A DNA stretch of 64,000 nt from Saccharina japonica. Taxonomy: Eukaryota > Sar > Phaeophyceae > Laminariales > Laminariaceae. The stretch lies in NCBI GenBank assembly GCA_008828725.1, contig MEHQ01002275.1, forward strand, positions 457,960 to 521,959, read 5' to 3'. Made by a program: the position numbers and the translations under genes. Positions 33,690-45,000 of the stretch are shown piece after piece (the stretch's first letter is position 1; the number at the start of each line of letters is the position of its first letter). The notes beneath the pieces are model-generated. The model saw nothing but the letters and a program-made list of their open reading frames with translations, was not told where the DNA came from and searched no databases.

Positions 33690-34020
33690 CTCCTGGAACA
33701 TGGGCGTACATACAACGGCCACCCTGTGGTGTAGGCGGCACCCTCGTAACCCTGAACGGGGTACGTCATGAGTTTGATGATTCCACTTACCCTCCGTACG
33801 ACTAAAAAACAAGAAGCGAACCGAGGTGAAGACTTGGAGGGAAGCCCTGCATTGATGAGTTACTCAAGACGAGACAAGAAGGGCTAAGAACCAGAGGCAG
33901 AGGCTTGAGAGGCATCGACATGCAAAAACGGCCGCCTTGTGGGTGTACCTGGTAGGGGGTAGTCTCCGTGACCCTGGATACCGTACGTCACGAACTTGAT
34001 CTTTCCCTTCACACGATGAA
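33690..34020. repeat. Two diverged copies of a 90-bp segment
   Basis: 33703-33790 and 33920-34013 share, in the same orientation, an ACGGCC(A/G)CC...TGTGG block, a (C/G)T(A/C)(A/C)CCCTG stretch, GTACGTCA and a (A/G)A(A/G)TTTGAT-like end. Read on the minus strand the second copy is open (KGKIKFVTYGIQGHGDYPL), but neither copy has a recognisable domain. Confidence 0.5.
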
Positions 34021-34319
34021 AACAAGATGCACATCGTCGCAGGGACGGAGTGAAGGGGAGCTCTGCTCTGAGACCCCGAGTCTGAGGAATAAAAAGAGGC
34101 AAACATCAAGTCCAAGTGCTAAACCGCAGCGAGGAAAACTGGTACCAGTATAAAATAAGAAACATCTGGTATTCCTCGATGCACGAGACCGTAATATTGT
34201 TTAGTTGATGAATCGCACGAGACCGTGATATTGTTCAGCTGATACTACGCAGCCACGTTGTGGGTGGATTTCCCCGTCCCACGACCGGAATCTGCCGGGC
34301 TCCATGTTATCTCACTCAC

Positions 34320-34640
34320 GTATACTCTGTGTGAAGGAGTTGTCTTCTAGGCGTGCAGGTGTGTCGGTGCTAAGATGCTCGTCCATCGTATTGTTTGTAC
34401 TTTCCATGCTGTCGCTCCCACTTCATCACGAGGATATAGCTACAGGGTACAGCAGCCAGGGAGATAAAGGGGTACACGATGCAGTGGCAGACAGAGGTGA
34501 ACCAAACACACTACTATTACCGTTCCCCTAATCTACCATGCGCACCTCGTTTGAGAGGTGTGACATCACTTCTTTTAATAATCCTAAGAACGCATACGTT
34601 CCCATACTTCCTATACGTATGGACTCCATTACACTAGCCC
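34320..34640. repeat. Dispersed repeat also found at 37.2, 59.5 and 63.1 kb
   Basis: 34330-34475 (GTGCAGGT, TGTCGGTGCT, GCTCGTCCATC, GGGTACA landmarks) matches 59550-59705. 34490-34640 (CACACTACTATTAC, GAGAGGTGTGACATC, CCTAAGAACGCATACG, CGTATGGACTCCAT) matches 63100-63235 and, in part, 37243-37315. This looks like one dispersed non-autonomous element broken up or partly copied. Confidence 0.6.
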
Positions 34641-36330
34641 ACCCTGAATAGCCGTAGATGCAAAATACACGACGATCAAAACATGTAAACAAAATCATCG
34701 CAAAATCGAAAAGGGGGTCGAAGACGCGGCTATTCGAAACAAAGAAGAAATTATAAATCTACCCCACAACCGCCTCTGGCAAAAACGAACATACCACGGA
34801 GCTGAAAGGTGAAGCTCGGGGGCCGGGGATACACTCGTAAGATGCCAACAGTAAACAAGCTGCAGCGAAATATTCAATCAAACGAAAACAAGGCAGACTG
34901 ATACGCCAACATATTGGGTAAGCCTATACCCCAGCGAATACGTAGGGCAAACTAGAAACAAAAAATTAGAAAGCCGTACGTAGCGGGGGGTCGATGGCCT
35001 GAAACTAGGGCCTGATAAGTTGAAACCCTGGCAGGTAAACCGAGCAAATACTTGGGGGGGAAAATAGAAGAAGTTAGCTAGGGAGCAGTGACGGCCTGAA
35101 ACGGGGGGTCGATTATGTGAGAGCTGAGAAGGCCATACTCGCAAAACTCGGTACGCGGCAAGATAATTCATCTCAAAGCAGGTACATTGGAACAATGAAA
35201 GAAAGAGGGGGCCGACAGTGAACGTCCTGGGGCAGTGAAGCCAAAACGGGGCCGATACGTGGGACCCTTGGGAGCAGTTATACCACAAAAAAGAAGGAAA
35301 CAAAAAAACAACGACCTATGTGGGCTGCGAAGCCTAAACGGGGTCGATTAAGGGGTCAACTCGTGCACCGGGCGCGTTTGGGTGACGAGAGGGTGGAGCT
35401 TGTCATCAGGCGGAGTAGAAGAAGAAGGAACCAGGTATTAATTATTGTTGGTCATGATTTACTTAGATTAACCGACTGAGAACAAGAGGGCCGCGTCTCC
35501 TCTTGATTCACTAAGACCCCCGGAATCAGGTCATACATAATTTTATGCAAACTTCCGGCGAACCAATCCCGTCACAATCCACGTAAATGTATTGCAGTGA
35601 CACAACTCAAACACTTGGACTGATACGGTAATTACATGTATCAGGTAGTTGTACGGCTAGACACAACGACTATGTCCGACAGCCTTCTAGCCGCAGCACA
35701 CTGTCATGATACTTGTGCCTATTCCGTACCAGGTCCACACTCATCCATCGCATAAAAATCCTCTTGTCGTGACACTACAAGTAGCAGTGTAATCACTCCA
35801 AACACAGGAATTCCGAATCGCACTATTGAACCAAACAGCTGCCTCCCTGTTGTCAAAACACCAAACTCATCCAAAATCCAGACTCAAACCGCAAGTCGAC
35901 AACATGAAAATATATATTGGCCTTACTCCAACCTCTTTCCGGTAATCAACACGCAACCTTCCCTATGATAGGTCTTCAACTGCATGAAATAGGAAACATA
36001 TTATATTGGCCTTCTCGAATTCAGTATCCATCTCAATATCATCTCAAAATAAAACAATACAGTCCAAAATACCGAAAAGGCAATACATATATTGGCCATC
36101 AAGACCTCAGCTTTGTACCCTCTCAAGTATTATCTTACTCCCCGAAATCCTCCGACTTTTCAACAGCGAGCCGCACGTAGTACAGCTTACCGAATGTGTG
36201 TCTTCCATGCAGTACTCAAAACAGTATTAAAACCCATAGGGACGCTCACGGAGTACGTTCAGCAGTACCTTGTACTATCTAGCTCCTCCCTACGTGAGTG
36301 TACTCTATGCAGTGTTAGGCTAATATTCAT
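34641..36330. other. Repeat-derived non-coding DNA
   Basis: At 35000-35340 the phrase GCCTGAAAC...GGGTCGAT recurs several times. The block 35200-35290 (GGGGCCGA, CAGTGAA, CGTGGGACCCTTGGG) has a diverged relative at 36920-36990. At 35905-36100 the word TATATATTGGCC recurs three times. No gene is supported. Confidence 0.4.
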
Positions 36331-36394
36331 TAAAAAACAACCGAAGCTTGCATGTTGAGGCAGGGCGGAAGGGGAGGGTGGGGGGGGGGAGGTT

Positions 36395-36770
36395 TACTAA
36401 AGTGCCGATCATGGCTAACAATAATCAGTCACTCGTTGGAAGCGATACGAATTTACTAAAGTGCCGATCATGGCTAACGATCACCAGTCACTCGTTGGAA
36501 GCGATATTTATTTTCACTAAAGTGCCGGTCATGGCTAACGATCATCGGTCACTCGTTGGAAGCGATGTAACTGTTTACCAAAAAAAGTGGCTAACGATTA
36601 TCGGTCACTCGTTGGGAGCGATATATTCGTTTTTTACTAAAGTACCGATCATGGCTAACTATCATCGGTACTTGTTGGAAGCGGTAAAAACAATTGCTAA
36701 AGTGCCGATCATGGCTAACAACGATCACCGGTCACTCGTTGGAAGCGATACGCCAGTCAGTGATCAGTTC
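36395..36770. repeat. 60-bp tandem repeat, about 6 units
   Basis: Units carry TACTAAAGTGCCGATCATGG, then GCTAACGATCATCGGTCACT and CGTTGGAAGCGATA. Starts are near 36401, 36460, 36521, about 36582, 36641 and 36701. The frame open across it is a by-product of units of about 60 bp. A G-rich tract precedes it at 36360-36392 and another lies at 36855-36880. Confidence 0.85.
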
Positions 36771-37319
36771 GTCCACCAAGGAATTTAACAACTACAGGGA
36801 AAATCATAACATCCCCTCCAGCTCATTACACCTTTCTTGATTTTTTTATCGCCACGGGGCGGGGCGGGGGGGCGGGGTGGAACCTATATGGGGGTAGCTA
36901 TGCCACGAAACATGAAAGGAGGGTCAACAGTGAATCGCCTGTAGGTGGCGAAGTCATATAGGGACAACAACGTGGGACTCTTGGGGGCTAACAACGGGAA
37001 GCCAGTGGTCCTCGACGGTGCCTGAAGACGCAAATCCGCAAATATCAATAACCGAAGCTGATACGCAGATTAGAATGCCAAAAGGCAACTGCCTCCATAA
37101 AAAACAACAAGGGGCCAACAACAAGAGGGACTCATGCATCGCAAAGAGTAATGCGGGGAGTATCGATATTGACCACCTTACAATCGCATAAAAAAACTTC
37201 GTCACAAAAACAAGGAAGCATCCAACCAGAAACGAGAACTCGGGTTTGACATCACTTCTTCTAAGAGCCCTAAGAACGCATACGCCCCCATATCTATACG
37301 TATGGACTTCATTCAATAC

Positions 37320-39311
37320 ATCAGTGTTTCGCTGTCCCTCAGGATCATTGTTTTTTTTTGCGATTTCGGCTTGATATATATCCAAGCATGTTGCTTTGGT
37401 GACGGGCCACGAAATAGGGGAGGGGGGGTGGCTATGCTCGGCATACACACATACATATATATATATATATCCTATTTCCTAGCAACATGAGATCCATTCG
37501 ATACAGCCCCCGATACCAAGAATAGTAATTAATTGCGCCAAGACAGCACCGCAACAAGCACGCTTAATAGCAGCCCTGGTGAGCCGTCCTCCCTATATCT
37601 CTACTCGTATTTCTAAACATTTCTACTGTAAAACTCTTCAAAACCCACTCCCCCGCACCTGAGCTTTGAGCTTGTACGTACGGCAAAACTAAACACCATA
37701 GGGAACTTGAGAAAAGCATGCGCCCACGTTCGATTGAAAATCGACAAAAATGCCAAAGTACTACTGTAGTAACATTCTTGCCGCTGGAAAGAGGGCCCCG
37801 GGTGAGGAAACTGTCGTCACACATGCATGGGGAGAAGACAGGAGCAACAATCCTGTCCAATACGGTGCACTGCTACCAGGTATACACTGATATACCACCA
37901 AGCTTGTCTAAATCGGAGAAGCAGGAGTGACGTGGTGCGCTGATATATACTGATCTACCATAAACCCTATATTGAATCGGCGGAACACCAGGGGCGTGGG
38001 GGAGTATACCAGGTACCAGATATGAAACATGGGAAGGGACGGGTATCACACGTCTGGCCCGGAACCCCGAGAAAACACGGGGCGTGCAAATACCAATCGC
38101 GAACATTATTTTACAAAACATCCAGCAGCTTCTCCCTACCAAGTACCTGGTAGGTGTTGGCCTAGGGTATCTACACGATCAAGCACGTGTACGACGTAGT
38201 GCGCGGTTGTCGGGGCCGAAACCGATGGCTTTGGCGGACGAATTATGTTATGGCACGAAACTTGTTGACAGTTTGATGTGCTTTCGTCGCTGTTACGTGT
38301 TTTTCACTTGTAGCCAACATTTATCTGTTCCTGGCTTCCAAACGACTACTACTGTAGGTATACCTCATTTTCGTTCGATGCCCTGCTTTTACGTCAGAAA
38401 CATCATAGGAAAAAACCATGTCCCCATCAAACCGTAAATGTGGACACCTAGGGAAAATCAGGCCGGTGCCAACCATTGGCGCTGCATTACACATATAAAG
38501 TACCACCCAAAAAATTACGTGAAAGCGTTCCGGCCCTTCAAAGTCTGTTCTAACCACGCTTGCTCCGAGACCGAGATGGCATCCACATTTTTATAAAATA
38601 TAATCAGGGTAACCCAGCCGCATCGTTTCATACAACCAACGCTAACATCCCTAGGCGACTTCCAACATGCCTAACAAGCAGGCCGTCTTTCACAACGAGC
38701 GACGGGAATAACAAACGAAGCTCGCAGCGTTCAGCTCGAGATAAGAGTGGGGGGGGGGGCACACGCCTACAACAGAAGGCCATCCTTCCCCCGTTTCTGT
38801 GAAGGGACAGAAGGGGGGGGATGTACTCAAACGACGTGTTCGAAATCGTAAGCCAGTGCGATAACCCCCATCAAATTCTATGCCATACTTGCTACGTTCA
38901 ACTTTGCAGATCGTGCAGTTATTATTGATTACCGCTAAGAAAGGCGGCGTCGAGGGACGCAACACTAAAATATCAACGAGAATAGTCTAGAGGCTTATCT
39001 CGTTTGCAAGAAGATGGGTAAAAGTTTTGATCAAATCTCAACTTCCAGACCGCTTTTCTTTGCATTCTGCTGCTTACAGTACACTCATGGTGGATGTTTA
39101 GGGCCGTACATCTCCCAAAACAAGCTCGGGACCACTTTCTCACGGAAATACCATGCGACGGACTCTCTCAAGCCCATGCCAAGGACAGCATGTCTTTCGC
39201 ACCAACACTCCAACATGCCTGTTGGGGTCCCTTACTGAGGCAGCAGCCTCAACTTTGCAGCGAAATGGTCCGTTCGATTCTTCAGATACGTTTGCTCCAG
39301 AGAAGGGTTAT
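37320..39311. other. Intergenic DNA downstream of the LNR/Pmp gene
   Basis: Includes an AT dinucleotide run at 37455-37470, several TACCAGGTA words (37876-38010, 38138) and G-tracts at 38750 and 38812. No exon with recognisable domain was found; 3' UTR of the minus-strand gene is expected at its right end. Confidence 0.4.
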
Positions 39312-40289
39312 CTACTTGGTACCGCGCAACCTAGGAAATATGCCCTCTCGCACGGTTTCCCTCAACGAACACACCATCATGCCGGTCTCGACTATCACCG
39401 TCAGCACCATACCCAAATGGGCGGCAACGAGAACACCCTCGAAGACCTCTTGGCTACCGGACCTTTCGTTGGACACGTCTACCTTCAACAGGAGAGCGAC
39501 GTACATGCTCACATACACGACAACATGTCCCATGCGACTTATCCACGTGTCCCACCTAGACGCAAACGGGGCTAACCCCTCCGATATCATCGCGAATACG
39601 AACGCGATCATCAGCGTCACAGCAATCTGAGCCGACGTGTTGGGAAATATGAACACCACCGTCCCCGTCAGCAGCACCCGTCGACCGCACTCGATCACCT
39701 CGTAGTAGAATACCGACGGCTTGTACGGCTTCCACAGGTCGGAGAACGATCGGATACGCTCACCCTCGGCTCGACCAACTTCGTTGTTTAGGACCTCACG
39801 ATCCCTAAACAACAGACTGGTGTAAAGGGCTGGGATGCCCACTGTGTAGAGCAAAACCATGAAGCCCGCGTAAACTTGAAACGCTCTGTGCTTTGATGAA
39901 TCACATTCCACACGATAGTCCGCGCGGAGATACTTCTTGCCGTCCTCAAGGTCATCACACGCAAACATCTGAAACAGAATAGAACTAACGCTCGAATACA
40001 CCAGAAAGGTCAGTAACAGCATCATCGACATGTGCTTGTGCCGGATCAAGTGGAGGGCTTCGGTTGATCCCCGGTTATTTTTTGCCGCCACAAGGTAAGT
40101 CAGTCCAAGGAACATTGCGGCGATGATGGGACCGATCGTTGCTATTAGCAGTCGGCCGTGGATGCCAATGTCGAACAAACAGCCCACCGACAGTTGAGAG
40201 ATCCAGCCGAGGTCGAAGTTGAGCACATTCACGGTGTCGAGAAAGCGCTGGTACACGTGCGGGTAGGTGACGTTCGCGATGGCAGTGAA
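39312..40289 (-). CDS. Exon 4: multi-pass C-terminal region of the LNR/Pmp protein
   Basis: 325 residues open after a TTTTCCCGTCCAG acceptor with FTAIANVTYPHVYQRF. Hydrophobic segments lie near IGPIIAAMFLGLTYLVA, MMLLLTFLVYSSVSS, VYAGFMVLLYTVGIPALY, IECGRRVLLTGTVVFIF, ITVTLMIAF-like (IAVTLMIAFVFAMI), VVVYVSMYVALLL and VLVAAHLGMVLTVIVETG, so five to seven membrane spans. A short Cys pair (FACDD ... RVECDSS) lies in the first extracellular or lumenal loop. The exon ends at a TAG after PRLRGTK; a further exon cannot be fully excluded. Confidence 0.8.
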   Translation of the reverse strand, partial: FTAIANVTYPHVYQRFLDTVNVLNFDLGWISQLSVGCLFDIGIHGRLLIATIGPIIAAMFLGLTYLVAAKNNRGSTEALHLIRHKHMSMMLLLTFLVYSSVSSILFQMFACDDLEDGKKYLRADYRVECDSSKHRAFQVYAGFMVLLYTVGIPALYTSLLFRDREVLNNEVGRAEGERIRSFSDLWKPYKPSVFYYEVIECGRRVLLTGTVVFIFPNTSAQIAVTLMIAFVFAMISEGLAPFASRWDTWISRMGHVVVYVSMYVALLLKVDVSNERSGSQEVFEGVLVAAHLGMVLTVIVETGMMVCSLRETVREGIFPRLRGTK

Positions 40290-42050
40290 CTGGACGGGAA
40301 AACAAAAAGGTTTGCACAAACGATTGGGAAGGTGGGCAGGCATTACAGCAGGTTGCAGCAGGTTGTTCAAAGGGTTTCTGCATCAGCGCTATCGACGTAG
40401 AATATTCTTCTCCCTCATTCATTCGCTAAATTAATTAAGGGAAGCGGCCAAAAAAAGGTATACCTCGTCCATTTGCGGCCAAAATCAGGTACATACTTAA
40501 AACCAAGTCAAAAACGCACCCCACGTGCGCTGCCATTGGTCCAAAACTCGTTGTACCGGTTTTTGCCTCTTTAAATACCAGGTATACCTGATTTTGTCTA
40601 CTTTGCTTGACTTTCACCTTTTTTTTGTCGTTTTTAAGCCAATCAGAGGCCCTTCATAGTTCCACCCTATGCCCCCTATACAAATGCCGACGTTCGCGGA
40701 GACCCCCTTCTCCCTTCGCACCTCGCACTACACGCCACTCGAGCGACACACACACATATCTGCCTACACACCTCCGCAGAAATAATACGACATAGAAGGC
40801 TCCCCTTCGGGATTGTGGTTGACTTGGAATACCGGGAGTGTCACAAAAGTTGAGAAGGGAGAATACAGCAGCAGGCGTTCGTTCCTCGTACTATTAATAG
40901 CAGCTACTCGTATACGTAGCCACCGAGCGAGCACGAAGAGCATGAAAAAACTGTACTTTGCCTTGCAAGGAACGGCAGGTTCGTGGGGTGCATTTTAAAC
41001 TTGATTTTAGTATGTACCTGTTTTTGGCCCCGAACGGACCAGGTGTACCTGTTTTTGGCCGCTGCCCATTAATTAACTATACCCCCCCATACCACGACCA
41101 ACCTACCTAAAACATATATTCTTTCCCTCTTTCGCTAAATTAATTACAGTAATTGTTACTATTACTGTTACATTAATTAATCAGTACTATTACTGCTACA
41201 CAACTAATTCTAATCATATACATTAATTTATTTTACAGTTATTGGGGGGGAGGGGGTATATACATGGCGTCTAGTAATCTATATTATTAAATGCTGTTAG
41301 TCTGCCTGTCTGTAATCATGATCTCGCGGTCCAGAGCGCTTCCGCCCAGCCTTGCCCCATATAGATAGGGAGGGTGGGTGCCACAACCAGTGGAATGCCC
41401 GGTCTCATGCCCGGCCGAGTCCTGGCCGTCGCGCGCTGAGCATCACCCCAACCCCAGCAACAGTGACAACGAAGGGCAATGTAAGGGCCAATTGAACTCT
41501 ACATTTATTCACCAAAGGTCCTTATATTTCCGTTCAGATTGCTACATCAATCACACTGCGAGTACTCTTGCTCAGATTGCTACATCAAATCACACTGCGA
41601 GTACTGTTGTCATGGTCGTTCGAGTCTCTCGGTCCAGAGCGTTTCAGTCCCGCCTCGCAGCATCGGTAGAGAGAGTGCGAGACACAATAAGCGGGACACT
41701 GAGTCTCAAGTCGTGTCGGGTCTTGGCCGTCGCGTGCTGAGCACTGCCGACAACAGTAGCTCTGAGCTGCCGACAAGGCCGAGCCGTTCCTCGAGCCTGT
41801 TCTCGAGGGATGGCAGCTTTCTCTGGCTTTATTTCGGTTCAGTTATAAAGAGGCATTCTATTGGTCCATAGGAACAGTGCCGTGCGGCGGGATTACGAAT
41901 ATCACAGCTGAGCGAACTTTGCAGCCAGCACAGCAATCGTTAGCAGCAGCAGCAGCAGCCGCAAGAAGCAGCAGCAGCAGCAGCGGCAGCAGTAGTAGCA
42001 GAAAGCAGAAGCAGCAGACAGCAGAAAGGAGCAGCAACAGACAGCACCAG

Positions 42051-42097
<47 letters not shown>

Positions 42098-45000
42098 AAC
42101 AAGAGGCGACAGAGTGGTACTCTAGCCAGTCCGCGCTGAATCCCGCCCCTGATCCACTACGGAAGTCCCAGCAGAGTTTTCCCCCCTCCAGTAGAGCCCC
42201 CCACTTGGTAGATATCAGAACGTTCTGGAAAATATGTTGGGGTTCTGGGACATAATATACCCAGGTACGAACGCTGACTTCAAACATTCAAATATTCAAA
42301 CCACCCCACGGCCCACGAACAAGCCAGGGCTCTACCCAGAATAAATCCAGCATACCCAGCGTTAGTACACCCAGCAGCACAACCCTTCACACGACACTGC
42401 CGAGATTTCCTACGCCATATACACTAAACGCACGATGGCATTCGACATGAACACGACTAAAGGTCGCACAGCAGTCGGCACCACAACAGCAGAAGCGGCA
42501 GCAGCAGCATACAGCAGCAGAAAACAGCAACAGCAACAGCAGCAGCAGACAACGAGAGGCGGCAGAGTGGTACCCTAGCCAGTCCGCGCTGACTCCCGCC
42601 CTTGATCCACTACAAGAGCCCTCCAGCAGTGTGGTCCTCCCTCCAGTAGAGTCCCCCACTTGGTAGATATCAGAACGTTCTGGAAAATAAGTTGGTTTTC
42701 TGGGTGCCACAACCTGTGGAACACTACTGTGGGTCCCGCGTCGCGTCACGCCGCGCCGCGTCGCGCCGCGGCCGTCGCTCTGAGCCTCCGACAATCGCGG
42801 GCCGGTCCCCGAGCCGGTCCCCAGAGATGAGGTAGCTTATTCTGGTTTTATTACCGTTCAGATCGAGAAGCAGGCACCCTTTTGGTCGATAGCAGCAGTG
42901 CCTTGCGGCGGGACAACATACCGCATTAATCGATTTTCTTCTTTTCTACACTTTGGAGTTTTCCTGTATACCGCCTATAGATATGCTTACACGCTGCAAT
43001 AGGCGACGTAGGGCTTGCACCACGAGCGGAGCCGTAGCCGTACCGCTAGTTATATTGAAGTCACCTGGGACACATGGGACACATCGTGTCCCCTGCTTTG
43101 TGCTATTTGCCAAATAAAAAGGTATTCGACCAGGTGCGAAATGATCCCTCGCCAACGATCACAGGCATAAGCTAGAATGCTCCGAACATCCAGTTTTATG
43201 CACACTGTTGCACTCCATCGATCTTACACATACGAGTAAAGGGCACATACCCTGGTAGGGTGTATATTATGACAGAATGTACGACGCAGTGCCGGCGTCG
43301 ATTAAAGCCAGACGGCGATATTTCCATTTTATCAGGGGTCTTAACAAATTGGGCAGCACGCTACCCAAATCTTGGTACCAGGTGAGTGTTGCTCGCTATT
43401 CCAATCGGCATGTTGTAGATACGGCCCTGACCTGTGTCACGATCTGCAATGCGACGATGACGATCTTGATAGATTGAAGTGGAATGTACCGCGTCATCCG
43501 CCCGATGGTCCCGCGGCCATTACCCTCCAGCTGGCTCGACATCATGTACGACGCCATGGCAGCCACAACGACCACGACGAGCACGGCAAGAACGACCGTG
43601 AGCACGATTCCGCCTGCTTTGTTCGAGCACTTCTCGCAGGCGAACCCGAAACTCGCGGCATACTCGTCACCGCAAGTCGAACAGTCTGTTGCAAATATAG
43701 CGACGCGCAGCACGGTTGGAAAATCAGCGTTTCAGGGGATCGTGAGGGCCACTCATTGGCAGCGGCAACGAGCTACGGAGATTGACCACCGATGAGTATT
43801 TTCACCTGTAGTGATCGGCTCTGCCCCGTCTGCCCATGTGGGATGAAGCTGGTGAATCAAAGTATTCCACAAGATGTACACACCCCTCTACTCAGGGCTG
43901 TGTACCCAAAATGTGGACGCGTCGAACGCAACGAAAGAACGCTCCACTTGCAACTTTGGCTTGCAGATGCGCATGTCATATTGAGTTTTGCACGGTGCAT
44001 GTTGACACCTGTTCCTTACTCACATGGTCCTTCGTAGCCGATGAGGCAATAGCCCGGTGTCCCCGTCACACCGCCGAGGCATGCATCATCTCTGTAGCAT
44101 GCCAAAATTTCCATACTGGTCGAGGTGGCTCGCCAAAAGCCGCGATTGATCGAGATTGTTTCCAACGTGGTTGCTCCGCCGAAGCTGTTGGCATGCTGCA
44201 TGAGCTGGACGCAAATAGGAACGTCGACCGATTCCTCCAGAGGGCACCCTTGGCAGGCAGTCCGGCAACCGTTGCAGGCAACCTCGTAGGCATTTCTACC
44301 CGACTGCAGCAGAGCAACAATAATACACGTTTCAGGTGATTTCAGCAACGAGGTTGGTAACTTGAGTTTAATACGAATGTTTGTTCGTACCTGGTACGTC
44401 ACACGGCGGGTCATGTTGTCACACGGCACGGTATGTTGTCTGAGTGCAACGGACCCCTGCCTTGACGAACGGAAAAACCACCACCTGCGTACCGACGGTG
44501 TCTACTATACCTACCAGACCTGAATATAGCGCCACACGTCCGTGAGGTTTTGCCTCTATCAATGCATGTCGACTTCAAAAAGCCTCTCCTTACCTCGTTG
44601 GAATCCAAGTACGTGCCCGGTTGACAGTCGAAGACATTGCCGGTGAAGGAGCTGTCCGTTATCCTTCCGACGAAGCCGATGTTGTCTACGGCAGGCCCTG
44701 CCCCCTCGCCTGATATGTTGTCCACAAAGGAACAATTGTCCAAGAACGTTTTGCCGCCTAGTCTCAAAGCCCCGCCAACAGCCGCTGTGTTACCCACGAA
44801 AGCCGTGTTGGAGATATGATCTTGGCCAGCTACGCTTTCAATTGCCCCACCAGTTGCTGTTGCCCGGTTGTTTACGAACTGGCATCCATCGAATTTAGTT
44901 GCATAGACCGGTGTTACCTCGAACTGATTGAGGTTTTCGTTACCTGAGCCCGTGACGTAAACACCACCGCCGGCCCCAGCGAAATTGGCAACAAATCTTA

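Noticed and set aside
43792..43860. Cys-rich plus-strand frame (CSDRLCPVCPCG)
   Set aside because: Lies in intron 2 of the LNR/Pmp gene on the opposite strand; isolated, with no start-to-stop support.
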